Shown here: positions 34,604-43,500 of the stretch, in pieces | Numbering within the stretch: position 1 is the first letter of the stretch | Layout of the letters: each line of letters begins with the position of its first letter | Source: CAYPHA01 sp964410215 | GTDB lineage: Bacteria > Calditrichota > Calditrichia > Calditrichales > CAYPHA01 | Length of the DNA: 64,000 nucleotides | Assembly: GCA_964410215.1 (NCBI GenBank) | Contig: CAYPHA010000005.1 | Location: forward strand, 1-64,000 | Direction of reading: 5' to 3' | Notes under the pieces: generated by a model | Told to the model about the DNA's origin: nothing | What the model saw: only the letters and a program-made list of their open reading frames with translations | The model's database searches: none | Program-made: the position numbers and the translations under genes

Positions 34604-35728
34604 ATGAAAAAGAACGTTTTGTTAACCGTATTGCTGATGACCGTTTATACCTGTCTTACAGCCGGAACAATCCGTAAAGAATACCCGCTCAGCATGGGTA
34701 AAACCGTTGAAGTGGACTTACAGGCGGGTGGTTCCATCCAGATGCAGGGCTGGGACAGAGAGGTGGTTGAAGTACATCTGCAATTAAGCTCCGGCGTCAG
34801 CCTGGATGATGTCATGGAAGTTAAATCGGATGCTGACGGTATCCGGATTGAGTGTTTTGCGGAAGAATCCGGACGCGGACAATTCAGTATCTCCCTTAAT
34901 GTTCCTGCAGAAAGTGATGTAGAAGTCAATACAATGGGCGGCGATATCAAATTGACCAAAATAAAGGGAGCCCTGTCCGGCAAAACCATGGGCGGGGACC
35001 TCCGTTTTTCTGAGCTGGAAGGAACGGTAAAAATGACTACCATGGGCGGAAGCATCGACATCGTCAATTCCGTACTCGATGGAAAGGTCAACACCATGGG
35101 TGGTAATATTACACTTAACAATGTAACCGGTGACCTTGACGGTCACTCGATGGGTGGCAACGTCATTTACAGGAATGTGTATAACAAGGACGGTTCACCC
35201 AGGGTCGAAGGCAAAGAGGTTAAAATTTCGACAATGGGTGGCAATATTGAACTGGCAGATGCCCCTGCCGGTGCTGACGTTCACACCATGGGTGGAAACA
35301 TCGAAATTGAAAAGGCCGGCAAATATGTCAAAGCCAAAACGATGGGTGGCAAAATCAAAATCGATGCTCTCGACGGTTGGGTTAAAGCATCCACCATGGG
35401 CGGTGATGTAATGGTAACGATGACCGGGGATCCGTCAAAAGGTAAGCGTGATGTCGACCTCTCCTCCATGGGTGGTACGATCGAGCTGACTCTTCCGAAG
35501 GACATTTCCTGTGTATTCGATATCAGTCAGACGATTACAAAAAACAAGAATGGAAAATATGAAATTAAATCTGATTTTGATCTGAATATCGATGATTCCG
35601 CTGAATGGGAATATTCCAAGGGATCACCACGAAAAGAAATCAAAGCGACAGGCAAAGCAGGCAACGGGGAGCACAGGATTTCCATCGAAACAATAAACGG
35701 CGATATCATCATACATAAAGGTTCGTAA
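34604..35728 (+). CDS. Secreted DUF4097-type beta-helix protein with 18-residue TMGG repeats
   Basis: 374 residues. Signal peptide MKKNVLLTVLLMTVYTCLTA. After a lead-in beta domain, the motif [ST]-M-G-G recurs at residues 111, 129, 147, 165, 183, 211, 229, 247, 265 and 289. Seven of the nine steps are exactly 18; the exceptions are 28 (a 10-residue loop) and 24. Each turn reads MGG-x-I-x-[LI] and so on, as in a right- or left-handed beta-helix of DUF4097/adhesin-like families. It is the third gene of the sigma/anti-sigma operon and ends at a strong terminator. Probably a periplasmic or surface protein; the ligand is unknown. Confidence 0.88.
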   Translation: MKKNVLLTVLLMTVYTCLTAGTIRKEYPLSMGKTVEVDLQAGGSIQMQGWDREVVEVHLQLSSGVSLDDVMEVKSDADGIRIECFAEESGRGQFSISLNVPAESDVEVNTMGGDIKLTKIKGALSGKTMGGDLRFSELEGTVKMTTMGGSIDIVNSVLDGKVNTMGGNITLNNVTGDLDGHSMGGNVIYRNVYNKDGSPRVEGKEVKISTMGGNIELADAPAGADVHTMGGNIEIEKAGKYVKAKTMGGKIKIDALDGWVKASTMGGDVMVTMTGDPSKGKRDVDLSSMGGTIELTLPKDISCVFDISQTITKNKNGKYEIKSDFDLNIDDSAEWEYSKGSPRKEIKATGKAGNGEHRISIETINGDIIIHKGS

Positions 35729-35741
35729 CGACAAGCAGGTG

Positions 35742-35773
35742 AAAAGCAGATAGTTCTACTATCTGCTTTTTTT
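35742..35773. terminator. Bidirectional terminator between DUF4097 and ubiE genes
   Basis: A 12-bp perfect stem (AAAAGCAGATAG / CTATCTGCTTTT) with a 5-base loop and T-runs on both strands. It closes the ECF operon from the left and the menaquinone operon from the right. Confidence 0.9.
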
Positions 35774-35852
35774 CTATATTGATCGAACAAACGGAACCGT
35801 TTGAAAAGACACCGACTAACAAAGTGAAACGCAGGCTTTACCTTGATTTAAA

Positions 35853-36584
35853 TTAGATAGAACGATCTTCCGCTTTACATCCCTTATAAATCATCGCCAC
35901 ACCAAACAGCAACGGAACGGCCTCGACATCTCTGAATCCGGCGGTTTCCATTTTTTTCATGAATTCCGCTATTCCGGGAAAGGCATCGACCGAAGCGGGA
36001 AGGTAGGCATAAGCCTGCTTATCTCCGCTGATGAGGCGGCCGACGCGAGGCAGGATATGATTAAAATAGAAGAGGTAAAGTGTCCGGAACGGCTGCATTT
36101 CCGGAGTGGAAAACTCCAGAACAATCGCCTGCCCGCCGGTTGTCAGGATTCTATGCATTTCCGACAGGGCGGTATCCACATGGCCCATGTTACGGATGCC
36201 GAAAGCAATGGTCACGGCATCGAAACGGTGATCACGAAAAGGTAGCATTTCCGCATCCCCGTTCAGAAGATCCACGGACTGCATGCCTTTTTTTTTACTG
36301 CCGGTTGTTAACATCTGTAACGCTATATCCGTTCCTATCACCCTGGCTCCGGTTTTTTGTGCGGTTTCCCGGGCGAAATCACCGGTTCCGCAGGCCAGAT
36401 CCAGAACAAACCCATAATCCCGCTTTTGGTCAAGATGGGAAATAGCTTTTTTACGCCAGCGTATATCAAGTCCGAAACTGAGAAGATGATTGAGAAAGTC
36501 ATAGCGGTGGGCAATGGCGTTAAACATCCGTTTCACATAGCTTTTGCGTTCCGCACCCGCCGTTAAAACCATGCGATCAGCCAT
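35853..36584 (-). CDS. ubiE: Demethylmenaquinone methyltransferase (UbiE/MenG family)
   Basis: About 243 residues from the ATG at 36584, which has GGGGTGG 8 bases upstream; GTG at 36596 is in frame. Family signature YDFLNHLLSFGLDIRWRKKA, SAM-binding LDLACGTGDFA, DIALQMLTTG, and AFGIRNMG all present. It methylates demethylmenaquinone as the last step of menaquinone synthesis. It overlaps the UbiX gene by 8 bp and ends the futalosine cluster. Confidence 0.94.
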   Translation of the reverse strand: MADRMVLTAGAERKSYVKRMFNAIAHRYDFLNHLLSFGLDIRWRKKAISHLDQKRDYGFVLDLACGTGDFARETAQKTGARVIGTDIALQMLTTGSKKKGMQSVDLLNGDAEMLPFRDHRFDAVTIAFGIRNMGHVDTALSEMHRILTTGGQAIVLEFSTPEMQPFRTLYLFYFNHILPRVGRLISGDKQAYAYLPASVDAFPGIAEFMKKMETAGFRDVEAVPLLFGVAMIYKGCKAEDRSI

Positions 36585-37206
36585 GTGCTTTGCCACCCCA
36601 GGGTTTGACCAGGTTGTGAGGCACTTTCAGGATATTGAATGCCCGTGCAACAACAAAATCGACCAGGTCTTCTATAGAGAAGGGATGGTGATAGAAAGCG
36701 GGAGAGGCCGGAAGAATCGTACCCCCTGCCTCGGTGACCGCCAGCATATTTTTAAGATGAATGCGGTTATACGGTGTTTCGCGGACCAGCAGGACAACCG
36801 GCCGTTTTTCTTTCAGATTCACGTCAGCGGCCCGCTCCGTCAGCGTATCGGCATACCCGTTGGCAATGCCGGCCAGCGTCTTCATGGAACAGGGCACAAC
36901 CGCCATACCATCTACCTGGAAGGATCCGCTTGCAATAGCGGAAAAATGGTCCTGTGATTTGTGAAAGGTTAAAGCGGCGCCCTTGATAGTCCGTCCATAA
37001 CGTTTTTCAATATATTCGGTAAAAGAGGCGTTACGAAAATCCCAACCTGTTTCCATTTTCATAACTTTAACGGCGACATCGGAAAAAACAATATGAAGAT
37101 GGTACTCCTCCGGCACGGCCATGATAAAGCGGACAGCATAGAGCATACCGCTGGCCCCGCTAATGCCGATTACCAGGCGCTTTTGGTCATCATTCAGCTG
37201 AGCCAT
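36577..37206 (-). CDS. ubiX: Flavin prenyltransferase, UbiX family
   Basis: 209 residues. FMN-binding LVIGISGASGMLYAVRF at the N-terminus and VVLLVRETPYNRIHLKNMLAV, with PASPAFYHHP near the C-terminus, define UbiX/Pad1. It prenylates FMN for a UbiD-type decarboxylase. In the futalosine route this supports the decarboxylase acting on prenylated dihydroxynaphthoate (MqnM role); the UbiD partner is not in the window. It overlaps the prenyltransferase gene by 13 bp. Confidence 0.93.
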   Translation of the reverse strand: MAQLNDDQKRLVIGISGASGMLYAVRFIMAVPEEYHLHIVFSDVAVKVMKMETGWDFRNASFTEYIEKRYGRTIKGAALTFHKSQDHFSAIASGSFQVDGMAVVPCSMKTLAGIANGYADTLTERAADVNLKEKRPVVLLVRETPYNRIHLKNMLAVTEAGGTILPASPAFYHHPFSIEDLVDFVVARAFNILKVPHNLVKPWGGKAHG

Positions 37207-38057
37207 AAATCTCCCAATACGGCCATAAAAAATATAATACTGATTATGCCGTTCATTCCGAAAAAGGCCTTATCCAACCTGGTAAGGTCATCCGCTCTGA
37301 CAAGGGAATGTTCATAGGTCAATAAACCGCCTACGATGATAAGTCCGACCGTATAAACAAAGTGAAACGGTACGAGCCAGGACAGGTATGCCATCAGGAT
37401 AAAAGATATCCCGTGGCTGATCTTGGCAATCCATAATGCCCGTTTTATCCCCACCTGTTTCGGGATCGAATAGAGTTTTGCTTCCCTATCGAATTCGATA
37501 TCCTGAATGGCATACAAAATATCGAAACCGGCCACCCAGAACACCACCGCCAGGCTGAGAACGACGGGAGGCAGGTCGAAGTACCCGGTTATAGCCAGCC
37601 AGGCTCCTATGGGAGACAAGCCGAGGGCTATCCCTAAAAAATAATGCGAAAAATTGGTAAACCGTTTGGTATAGGAATAGAAAAAAACAACCGCAAGCGT
37701 TAAGGGTGACAGCAGGAGGCAGATCATATTCAACTGCGATGCCGCGAGGACAAACAGGACAGAGAAAAAGCCGATGAATACCCTGATTTCATTTCCGGAC
37801 ATTTTGCCTGACGGCAAATGGCGGTCACGGGTTCTGGGATTATCGGCATCAAAATGACGGTCCACCAGTCTGTTAAAGCCCATTGCAGCGCTTCGCGCCG
37901 CGACCATTGCCACGAGAATCCAGAAAATCTTCGGGAATGTCAGCGGGATCTCCCGGCTGGCCAGTATCGCTCCTGAAAGAGCGAATGGCAGGGCAAAAAC
38001 GGAATGGGAAAATTTAATCATTTTCCCAAATTCGAAAATTCTGTTCAGTACGCTCAT
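37194..38057 (-). CDS. mqnP: UbiA-type polyprenyltransferase (futalosine pathway, MqnP-like)
   Basis: About 287 residues with eight or nine helices. The two Asp-rich prenyl-diphosphate sites are MGFNRLVDRHFDADNPRTRDR near residue 60-80 and IQDIEFDREAKLYSIP near 180-195. Start ATG at 38057 makes an ATGA overlap with the upstream deaminase stop; a longer frame is within that gene. It attaches the isoprenoid tail to the naphthoate ring in the membrane. Its setting among mqn genes makes the menaquinone function more likely than ubiquinone. Confidence 0.93.
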   Translation of the reverse strand: MSVLNRIFEFGKMIKFSHSVFALPFALSGAILASREIPLTFPKIFWILVAMVAARSAAMGFNRLVDRHFDADNPRTRDRHLPSGKMSGNEIRVFIGFFSVLFVLAASQLNMICLLLSPLTLAVVFFYSYTKRFTNFSHYFLGIALGLSPIGAWLAITGYFDLPPVVLSLAVVFWVAGFDILYAIQDIEFDREAKLYSIPKQVGIKRALWIAKISHGISFILMAYLSWLVPFHFVYTVGLIIVGGLLTYEHSLVRADDLTRLDKAFFGMNGIISIIFFMAVLGDLWLS

Positions 38058-39247
38058 ACCCGTATTAAACGACTCCATAATTTATGTACAACAAACGCTT
38101 CCGGATCTTCTGTTCTCCCGGTAAACACATTGAGGCAGGCTCTTTTGCCCGGTTCGAGTGAGCCGTAATCCGCCTCGCGACCGAGGCCCTTTGCACCATT
38201 AAGGGTGGCCATCCTGATCAATGCACCATTATCTTTCACACGATGCTGCTCCGCCAGGAATTTCAGTTCATTCGATACATCCAGATCCGGGCTGCTGGCC
38301 CGGCTGTCCGTTCCCACACAGACCGAAATGCCGGCATCGAGCATTGTCTGAACCGGTGGCCTTCCTGTATTCAGTTGCTCATTACTACGCGGACAGAGAC
38401 AGACGACTGCTCCGTTCTTTTTTATGATCTGTAAATCGGCTTCGTCCGTTTGAACGCAATGAACAAGTAAGGTACCCTCACGCACCAGCCCCGAACCGGC
38501 AAGATACTGTAACGGCGTCGTCCCGGGAATTTTCCAGTCCGCATCCCACACGCCACGTTCTTCCAGAAAGGTCTTCATCGGACCGTCACCATACGCGATG
38601 AATCTACTTTCTTCCACGGTTTCGGCAATATGGATAGAAAGTTGTTCCCCCAGTGCATTAATAGCTTTTAACAGTCCAGGCGAAACGGAATAAACAGCAT
38701 GCGGTGTAATCCGGGCGCATGGATTGAGCCGTTTTTTTTCTTCCAGCGCTTTGGATAAAAGCTGTTCAGCACGCTCTTCCTGAAAGCCGAGCAGCTCAAA
38801 AAACACCTCGCGATCCAGCTTCATACCGGCCACCGGATTAACCAGCAGGGAGCCATTCGTTATATCTCCCGCCAGTACCGTACCCGAATTTTCCATCTCA
38901 CTGACGGCATCCCTGACGGCCTGTGCCCTGCTTTCCGGATCTTCTTCCCGTGAAGAAAGCCTGACCACCTCACGAACCCAGTCCACGAAGGAACCGGTTG
39001 GCAGCCGGTCTGACGAGAGAAAACTCAGTTCCAGGTGCGTATGCGCATTGACCCAGGCGGGGACGATCACGGCCTCTCCGAAATCATGGACAGGAGCCCG
39101 GTATATGGACAGGATACGATCGCGCTCACCGGCATCGATAATGCGTCCATTCTCAATGATTACGGCACCATGCCTGACAGGCCCGGAAACAACCGGCACA
39201 ATCCAGTCGGCAATCAGTATTTTTGCACCTATCTCGCTTTTTATCAC
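38054..39247 (-). CDS. mqnX: Aminofutalosine deaminase-type amidohydrolase (MqnX)
   Basis: 397 residues. Metal-dependent amidohydrolase: VNAHTHLELSF for the first metal His pair, ITPHAVYSVSP, SIHIAETVEE, LLVHCVQ and VGTDSRASSPDLD with the catalytic Asp. Within the mqn gene run it fits 6-amino-6-deoxyfutalosine deaminase. The start codon is GTG at 39247; an ATG a few bases upstream is out of frame. It lies 27 bp after mqnC and is coupled to the prenyltransferase gene by a 4-bp overlap. Confidence 0.88.
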   Translation of the reverse strand: MIKSEIGAKILIADWIVPVVSGPVRHGAVIIENGRIIDAGERDRILSIYRAPVHDFGEAVIVPAWVNAHTHLELSFLSSDRLPTGSFVDWVREVVRLSSREEDPESRAQAVRDAVSEMENSGTVLAGDITNGSLLVNPVAGMKLDREVFFELLGFQEERAEQLLSKALEEKKRLNPCARITPHAVYSVSPGLLKAINALGEQLSIHIAETVEESRFIAYGDGPMKTFLEERGVWDADWKIPGTTPLQYLAGSGLVREGTLLVHCVQTDEADLQIIKKNGAVVCLCPRSNEQLNTGRPPVQTMLDAGISVCVGTDSRASSPDLDVSNELKFLAEQHRVKDNGALIRMATLNGAKGLGREADYGSLEPGKRACLNVFTGRTEDPEAFVVHKLWSRLIRV

Positions 39248-39274
39248 AGATTCATCCGGGATGCGCCGGCAAGG

Positions 39275-40342
39275 CTAGTTCAAAAGGTTATATTCCATAT
39301 CGCGTTGCCTCGGAACATAGCCGGCATCGGTTATCAGCCTTTTAATTTCATCCAGAGACATCCTGAATCTTGCACCGGCTGCAGCCACGACATTTTCCTC
39401 GATCATCAGGCTGCCAAAATCATTTCCACCGAATTGCAGCGCGATCTGGGCAATCTTCGGCCCCATTGTCACCCAGGAGACCTGGATATTCGGCACATTA
39501 TCAAGCATCAGTCTCGAGATGGCCAGGGTTTTCAGGTAATCATGCGCCGTTGTTTCCTGTACCTCCACCTTCGTGTTTTCCGGCTGAAAGGTCCAGGGAA
39601 TGAAGGCGGTAAAGCCGTTCGTTTCATCCTGCAGTTCCCGGATCCGCAACAGATGCTCGATGCGCTGTCCGGCATTTTCAATATGGCCGAACATCATGGT
39701 CGCTGTGGTTTTCATGTCATTGTGGTGAGCCGTTCGCATAACGTTCAGCCAGTCTTTCGTATTGGACTTATTAGCATTCAACTGTTCGCGGATTTCATCT
39801 ACAAGGATTTCGGCCCCACCGCCGGGAATGGAAGCCAGACCGGCCCGTTTCAGTCGCTGTATGGTCTCTTCCACACTCAGCCTGGAAATTTTAGATATAT
39901 AATTGATCTCGGGCGGCGAAAGAGCATGAATACGTACATGCGGGAATTCGGAACGTATAAAACGGAATAGTTCTTCGAAAAAATCGATCTTCAGTGTCGG
40001 ATTCAATCCGCCCTGCATCAGAATCTGTGTACCGCCCAGCTCGACGGTCTCCTGAATTTTATCGACAATCTGCTGCCGGGAAAGGACATATCCTTTGTCC
40101 GAACCGACTTTTTCGTAAAAGGCACAAAAGTCGCAGAAAGCAACACAGATATTGCTGTAGTTGATATTGCGGTCTATAATATACGTGATTACGGAATCAG
40201 GGTGGTGTTTTACCTTCACCACATGCGCCAGCATACCGGTCGTTATCAGGTCTCCCTTTTCGAACAGGTATAACCCGTCCACGGCGGTGAGACGTTCTCC
40301 GGCCAGGACTTTCTCCTGAATCCTTTCCAATCTATCATTCAT
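39275..40342 (-). CDS. mqnC: Cyclic dehypoxanthinyl futalosine synthase (radical SAM)
   Basis: About 355 residues from the ATG at 40342; longer frame lies in mqnA. The radical-SAM cluster is CVAFCDFCAFY (C-x3-C-x2-C) preceded by DRNINYSN. GGTQILMQGGLNP, HALSPPEI, SIPGGGAEIL and TTATMMFGHIE follow as in MqnC. It cyclises dehypoxanthinyl futalosine using S-adenosylmethionine. It overlaps mqnA by 8 bp. The N-terminal DRN-NYSN and the FC-AFY pair separate it from MqnE in the same cluster. Confidence 0.94.
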   Translation of the reverse strand: MNDRLERIQEKVLAGERLTAVDGLYLFEKGDLITTGMLAHVVKVKHHPDSVITYIIDRNINYSNICVAFCDFCAFYEKVGSDKGYVLSRQQIVDKIQETVELGGTQILMQGGLNPTLKIDFFEELFRFIRSEFPHVRIHALSPPEINYISKISRLSVEETIQRLKRAGLASIPGGGAEILVDEIREQLNANKSNTKDWLNVMRTAHHNDMKTTATMMFGHIENAGQRIEHLLRIRELQDETNGFTAFIPWTFQPENTKVEVQETTAHDYLKTLAISRLMLDNVPNIQVSWVTMGPKIAQIALQFGGNDFGSLMIEENVVAAAGARFRMSLDEIKRLITDAGYVPRQRDMEYNLLN

Positions 40343-41186
40343 AAAAATGGAGCTCCGGGATATAATCAATGATGCCGAAATAGAAGGCATATTTGTAAAA
40401 CTCGGCCAGACCTTCCTTTTCCGGATCACCAAGTTCATAAAACATATTCTTGCTCAGGTAATCATGATAGAACGGCCACTCAGCGGGATGACCTTCGGCA
40501 TATTCCCTGGCGATTTCTTCAATTTTTTCCACTCCCTCTTCTTTGGATCTGCGGATGGCATCCACATCCGAGGCGGAAAGTGCCAGCTCATGCCCTGCCC
40601 AGAACGCATATACAAAGGGCAGCCCTGTCAGGCTGAACCATTCTTCCCCCAGGTCAAGAAGATGGGGATATTGCTGATTATAATGTAACGCCTTGTCACC
40701 GATCACCAGGGCGGCATCGGCTTTGTCAAGCATTTCATCCAGATCCGGTGCCATGACGATATAGTTGGGAATCAACTCATATTTTTCCTGGAGAAGAATT
40801 TTCAGCAGCGCCACCGAAGTGCGCGAACTGGTGTCCAGTGCAACCGTATTGATGTCTTTGATATCCTTTTTAAAAAACAGGCAGACACTTTTAACCGTCT
40901 GTTTCGAAGCCAGGGCGATTTCGGGGATAATACGCCAGCTCCCCTTACTGCGCGCATATTCAATGGAGGGAATGATACCGATATCCACCTCACCTTCCAT
41001 CAGGCGGCTGGCACATACCGAAGGCACATCTTTCTGCAGGATAAAATTATGATCCACGATATTTTTTTCCATACCATAGATCAGCGGCTTCGTATTGAGA
41101 TAACTGACGAGGCTCAGCAGTTTTTTTTGCTCTTCCCTCGTTTTTTGTTTGGATTCCTGGTTGTTAAACAGGTTTTCAATATTCAT
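40335..41186 (-). CDS. mqnA: Chorismate dehydratase (MqnA)
   Basis: About 283 residues. The start at 41186 (MNIENLFN) has GAGGAA upstream, better than the ATG 12 bases earlier. The MqnA/MqnD periplasmic-binding-like fold shows VSYLNTKPLIYGM, EVDIGIIPSIEYA, VALDTSSRTSVALLKILL, ADAALVIGDKAL and TGLPFVYAFW. It turns chorismate into 3-enolpyruvoyl-benzoate, the entry to the futalosine route. About 20 residues of charged N-terminal extension precede the domain. mqnD is not in this window. Confidence 0.93.
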   Translation of the reverse strand: MNIENLFNNQESKQKTREEQKKLLSLVSYLNTKPLIYGMEKNIVDHNFILQKDVPSVCASRLMEGEVDIGIIPSIEYARSKGSWRIIPEIALASKQTVKSVCLFFKKDIKDINTVALDTSSRTSVALLKILLQEKYELIPNYIVMAPDLDEMLDKADAALVIGDKALHYNQQYPHLLDLGEEWFSLTGLPFVYAFWAGHELALSASDVDAIRRSKEEGVEKIEEIAREYAEGHPAEWPFYHDYLSKNMFYELGDPEKEGLAEFYKYAFYFGIIDYIPELHFYE

Positions 41187-41206
41187 GGAATTCCTCATTG
41201 ACTGAC

Positions 41207-42307
41207 TCAGGCGACATCTCTGACAACCTCATTATACAGGGCATCCCTCTCGATCGGAACACAACCGGTCTCGGAGATAAGATTCCTAAGTTGCTTTTTA
41301 GTCAGCATCTGTTCCGATCGGGATCCCGCCATATGATAAATTTTCTCTTCCACAACCGAACCGTCGATATCATCGGCACCGAAGGAAAGGGCAATCTGGG
41401 CTACTTTTTTACCAAGCATGACCCAATACGCTTTGATATGCGGGAAATTGTCCAGCATAATCCGGCTGACGGCAATATTCTTCAGATCCGTAAAGCCGGT
41501 TGCCTTCGGCAATTTACGCATCCGTGTATTCTCCGGATGGAATGCCAGCGGAATGAAGGTGAGAAAACCACCGGTTTTGTCCTGCGCCTCTCTCAGTTTT
41601 ACCAGGTGCCCGACCCGTTCTTCCAGTGTTTCGATGTGTCCGTAAAGCATCGTCGCATTGGTTCGCAGCCCTTTGCTGTGGGCCAGATGGTGAATTTCAA
41701 TCCATTCATCAGCGGTCAGCTTATCCATAAACAGCTTACGCATTACCCGCGCGCTGAATACTTCCGCGCCACCGCCCGGCATGGCATCCAGGCCGGCACT
41801 GATAAGATCATCCAGCACAGCCGACCAGCTTTTTCCGCTACGCTCCGCGAAATATGCGATCTCAACCGCCGTATACGCTTTGACCTTCACAGCGGGACGG
41901 ATGGCTTTTACCACACGAATGACATCGAGGTAATAGTCATACGAAAGCCCGTCATCCAGCCCGCCGACGATGTGAATCTCACGGATGTCTTCGTCCAGGC
42001 GCTCTTTTACTTTACCCTGCACCTTCTCAAGCGACATGCGGTACGCGCCATCCTGACCCTCTTTGCGGTAAAAGGCGCAAAAAAGACAACTGTTGCGGCA
42101 TATGTTGGTCGGATTTATATGCTGGTTCATCGTAAAATAGGCATTTTTGCCGTTCCGTCTTTCGCGGACGATTTGCGCCATTTTACCCAGTGTCAGCAGG
42201 TCATTCGACTCAAACATCTTCAGGCCGTCTTCGGCGGAAATCCGTTCTCCGGCCTGGACCTTGTTATAAATTTCTCTTAACGGAGAATGATATATTAAAT
42301 CCGGCAT
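41207..42307 (-). CDS. mqnE: Aminofutalosine synthase (radical SAM MqnE)
   Basis: 366 residues. Radical-SAM Cys set in INPTNICRNSCLFCAFYRKE, followed by HIVGGLDDGLSYDYY, MPGGGAEVFS, TNATMLYGHIET and FIPLAFHPENT, as in MqnE. It joins 3-enolpyruvoyl-benzoate to SAM's adenosyl group, giving aminofutalosine. AGGAAGG lies 5 bases upstream of ATG. It lies 19 bp after the small beta-barrel gene, so that gene may begin this operon. Confidence 0.94.
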   Translation of the reverse strand: MPDLIYHSPLREIYNKVQAGERISAEDGLKMFESNDLLTLGKMAQIVRERRNGKNAYFTMNQHINPTNICRNSCLFCAFYRKEGQDGAYRMSLEKVQGKVKERLDEDIREIHIVGGLDDGLSYDYYLDVIRVVKAIRPAVKVKAYTAVEIAYFAERSGKSWSAVLDDLISAGLDAMPGGGAEVFSARVMRKLFMDKLTADEWIEIHHLAHSKGLRTNATMLYGHIETLEERVGHLVKLREAQDKTGGFLTFIPLAFHPENTRMRKLPKATGFTDLKNIAVSRIMLDNFPHIKAYWVMLGKKVAQIALSFGADDIDGSVVEEKIYHMAGSRSEQMLTKKQLRNLISETGCVPIERDALYNEVVRDVA

Positions 42308-42326
42308 TCTTGCCTTCCTATCACAA

Positions 42327-42902
42327 TTATTCAGATATATACATGGTCACTCCAAGGAGCAATCCCATACCAGATATTGGTAACGGCTCCGGTCCCGCAT
42401 CTATTTCAGCAAATTGAAAAAAAATTTCGGAAAAAAAATCATATGATTGTGATATCTTATATTCCACGCCGGCCATTATCAGAGGCAATATCTGTGTACC
42501 GGTATAATCACTGCGGTATTTGGAGGAACCGGTGACATTGAGCAGATTCAGACTGATACCTGAGTACATATTCCATTTCAGCGTCCGGTAGAGATCCGCC
42601 CAGATGTCGATGGCAAATTCATCGAACTTGTACCGGGTTGACCCCGCCTTGGGCAGATCGATATCATTAAAGAAAAACTTGACCTGGTAGCGGGCATGAA
42701 ACGGATAGCGCTCACCCAGTTGAAACAGATCGTGCCGGACAAAAAAACCATAACCCGGCCCCAGACGAAATTGCGACCCGTATTTTTCCGATTCAAACAG
42801 ACCCGGGTACTGGGCCGCACCCACGGCACCAATCCCGATCTGTGCATACAGCGGAACAGATATAACCGATAGCAGGACTACAATCCACATTAAGCGTTTC
42901 AT
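42327..42902 (-). CDS. Small secreted beta-barrel-like outer-membrane protein
   Basis: 191 residues. A signal peptide (MKRLMWIVVLLSVISVPLYAQ) is followed by alternating hydrophobic/polar strands rich in Tyr, Phe and Gly (FRLGPGYGFFVRHDLF, YQVKFFFNDIDL, MYSGISLNLLNV, YDFFSEIFFQFAEID), suggesting an eight-stranded barrel. The C-terminal strand ends LLGVTMYISE instead of a terminal Phe. Not a recognised named family. It lies on the same strand 19 bp before mqnE. Whether it belongs functionally with quinone synthesis is doubtful. Confidence 0.72.
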   Translation of the reverse strand: MKRLMWIVVLLSVISVPLYAQIGIGAVGAAQYPGLFESEKYGSQFRLGPGYGFFVRHDLFQLGERYPFHARYQVKFFFNDIDLPKAGSTRYKFDEFAIDIWADLYRTLKWNMYSGISLNLLNVTGSSKYRSDYTGTQILPLIMAGVEYKISQSYDFFSEIFFQFAEIDAGPEPLPISGMGLLLGVTMYISE

Positions 42903-42971
42903 ACCACTCCCATTGCAAAAAGGTAAATTTAATTTTCCGGTTTATGAAATGCAAACTGTCTGTATCGTAGT

Positions 42972-43487
42972 TTACTGTTCAGAAATGCGTGCGACACAGG
43001 TCTCATGAAGCGATTTTGCCGGAAAGTTTATAACCAGCGAATAGATGCCGACCACACTGTAAATTAAAAATGTCTGAAATGATAACAGGAAAACGTAACT
43101 GAGAAAGCCGACAATGATGATCATGTCGGCCATAATCCAGATCAGGATCCTGTATTTCCTTATTTCAGAAAGCACCATTGCCAACTGTTTTCTGCGTGCT
43201 TCTTCGTCATTCTCCTGAAAAGCGGTCCGGGATTTATGTTTAGCTCCGTCTACCAGTTTAGCCGGGTTGAAAAACATCCGTTTCAGAATAATGATCAAAA
43301 ACGCGAATCCGAAAACGATTAACAGAAATATATTGGAAACAGCGGCCGGGTCCTGCGCAACAGGTTCCTTGAATATCTGCAGATAGTGAAAAACGACTGT
43401 CAGCGCAAAAAGGGATAACATACCCGCCAGAATGGCAAACCAGGTCATCCGGGACTGCCGGTACCAGGCATCCAGTGACATATCCAT
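42972..43487 (-). CDS. Hypothetical four-TM membrane protein
   Basis: About 171 residues from the ATG at 43487, which has AAGGA 8 bases upstream; a longer frame would run into the pyrophosphorylase gene. Two helical hairpins (about 15-35/50-68 and 115-135/138-155) flank a charged cytoplasmic or periplasmic stretch (KHKSRTAFQENDEEARRKQ). No conserved motif is recognised. It follows the UDP-sugar pyrophosphorylase gene by 13 bp. Confidence 0.65.
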   Translation of the reverse strand: MDMSLDAWYRQSRMTWFAILAGMLSLFALTVVFHYLQIFKEPVAQDPAAVSNIFLLIVFGFAFLIIILKRMFFNPAKLVDGAKHKSRTAFQENDEEARRKQLAMVLSEIRKYRILIWIMADMIIIVGFLSYVFLLSFQTFLIYSVVGIYSLVINFPAKSLHETCVARISEQ

Positions 43488-43500
43488 GAGCTTCGTCCTT

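Noticed and set aside
35788..35803. CAAACGG-AA-CCGTTTG palindrome after the ubiE operon
   Set aside because: Lies downstream of both genes next to a strong bidirectional terminator; no promoter nearby, so an operator role is unlikely.
39035..39970. A 311-codon open frame on the plus strand across mqnX and mqnC
   Set aside because: Spans the antisense of two well-conserved genes and has no domain or ribosome-binding support.
41198..42280. A 360-codon open frame on the plus strand opposite mqnE
   Set aside because: It lies wholly antisense to a gene with full MqnE motifs, has no family-like content and reflects codon bias of the real gene.
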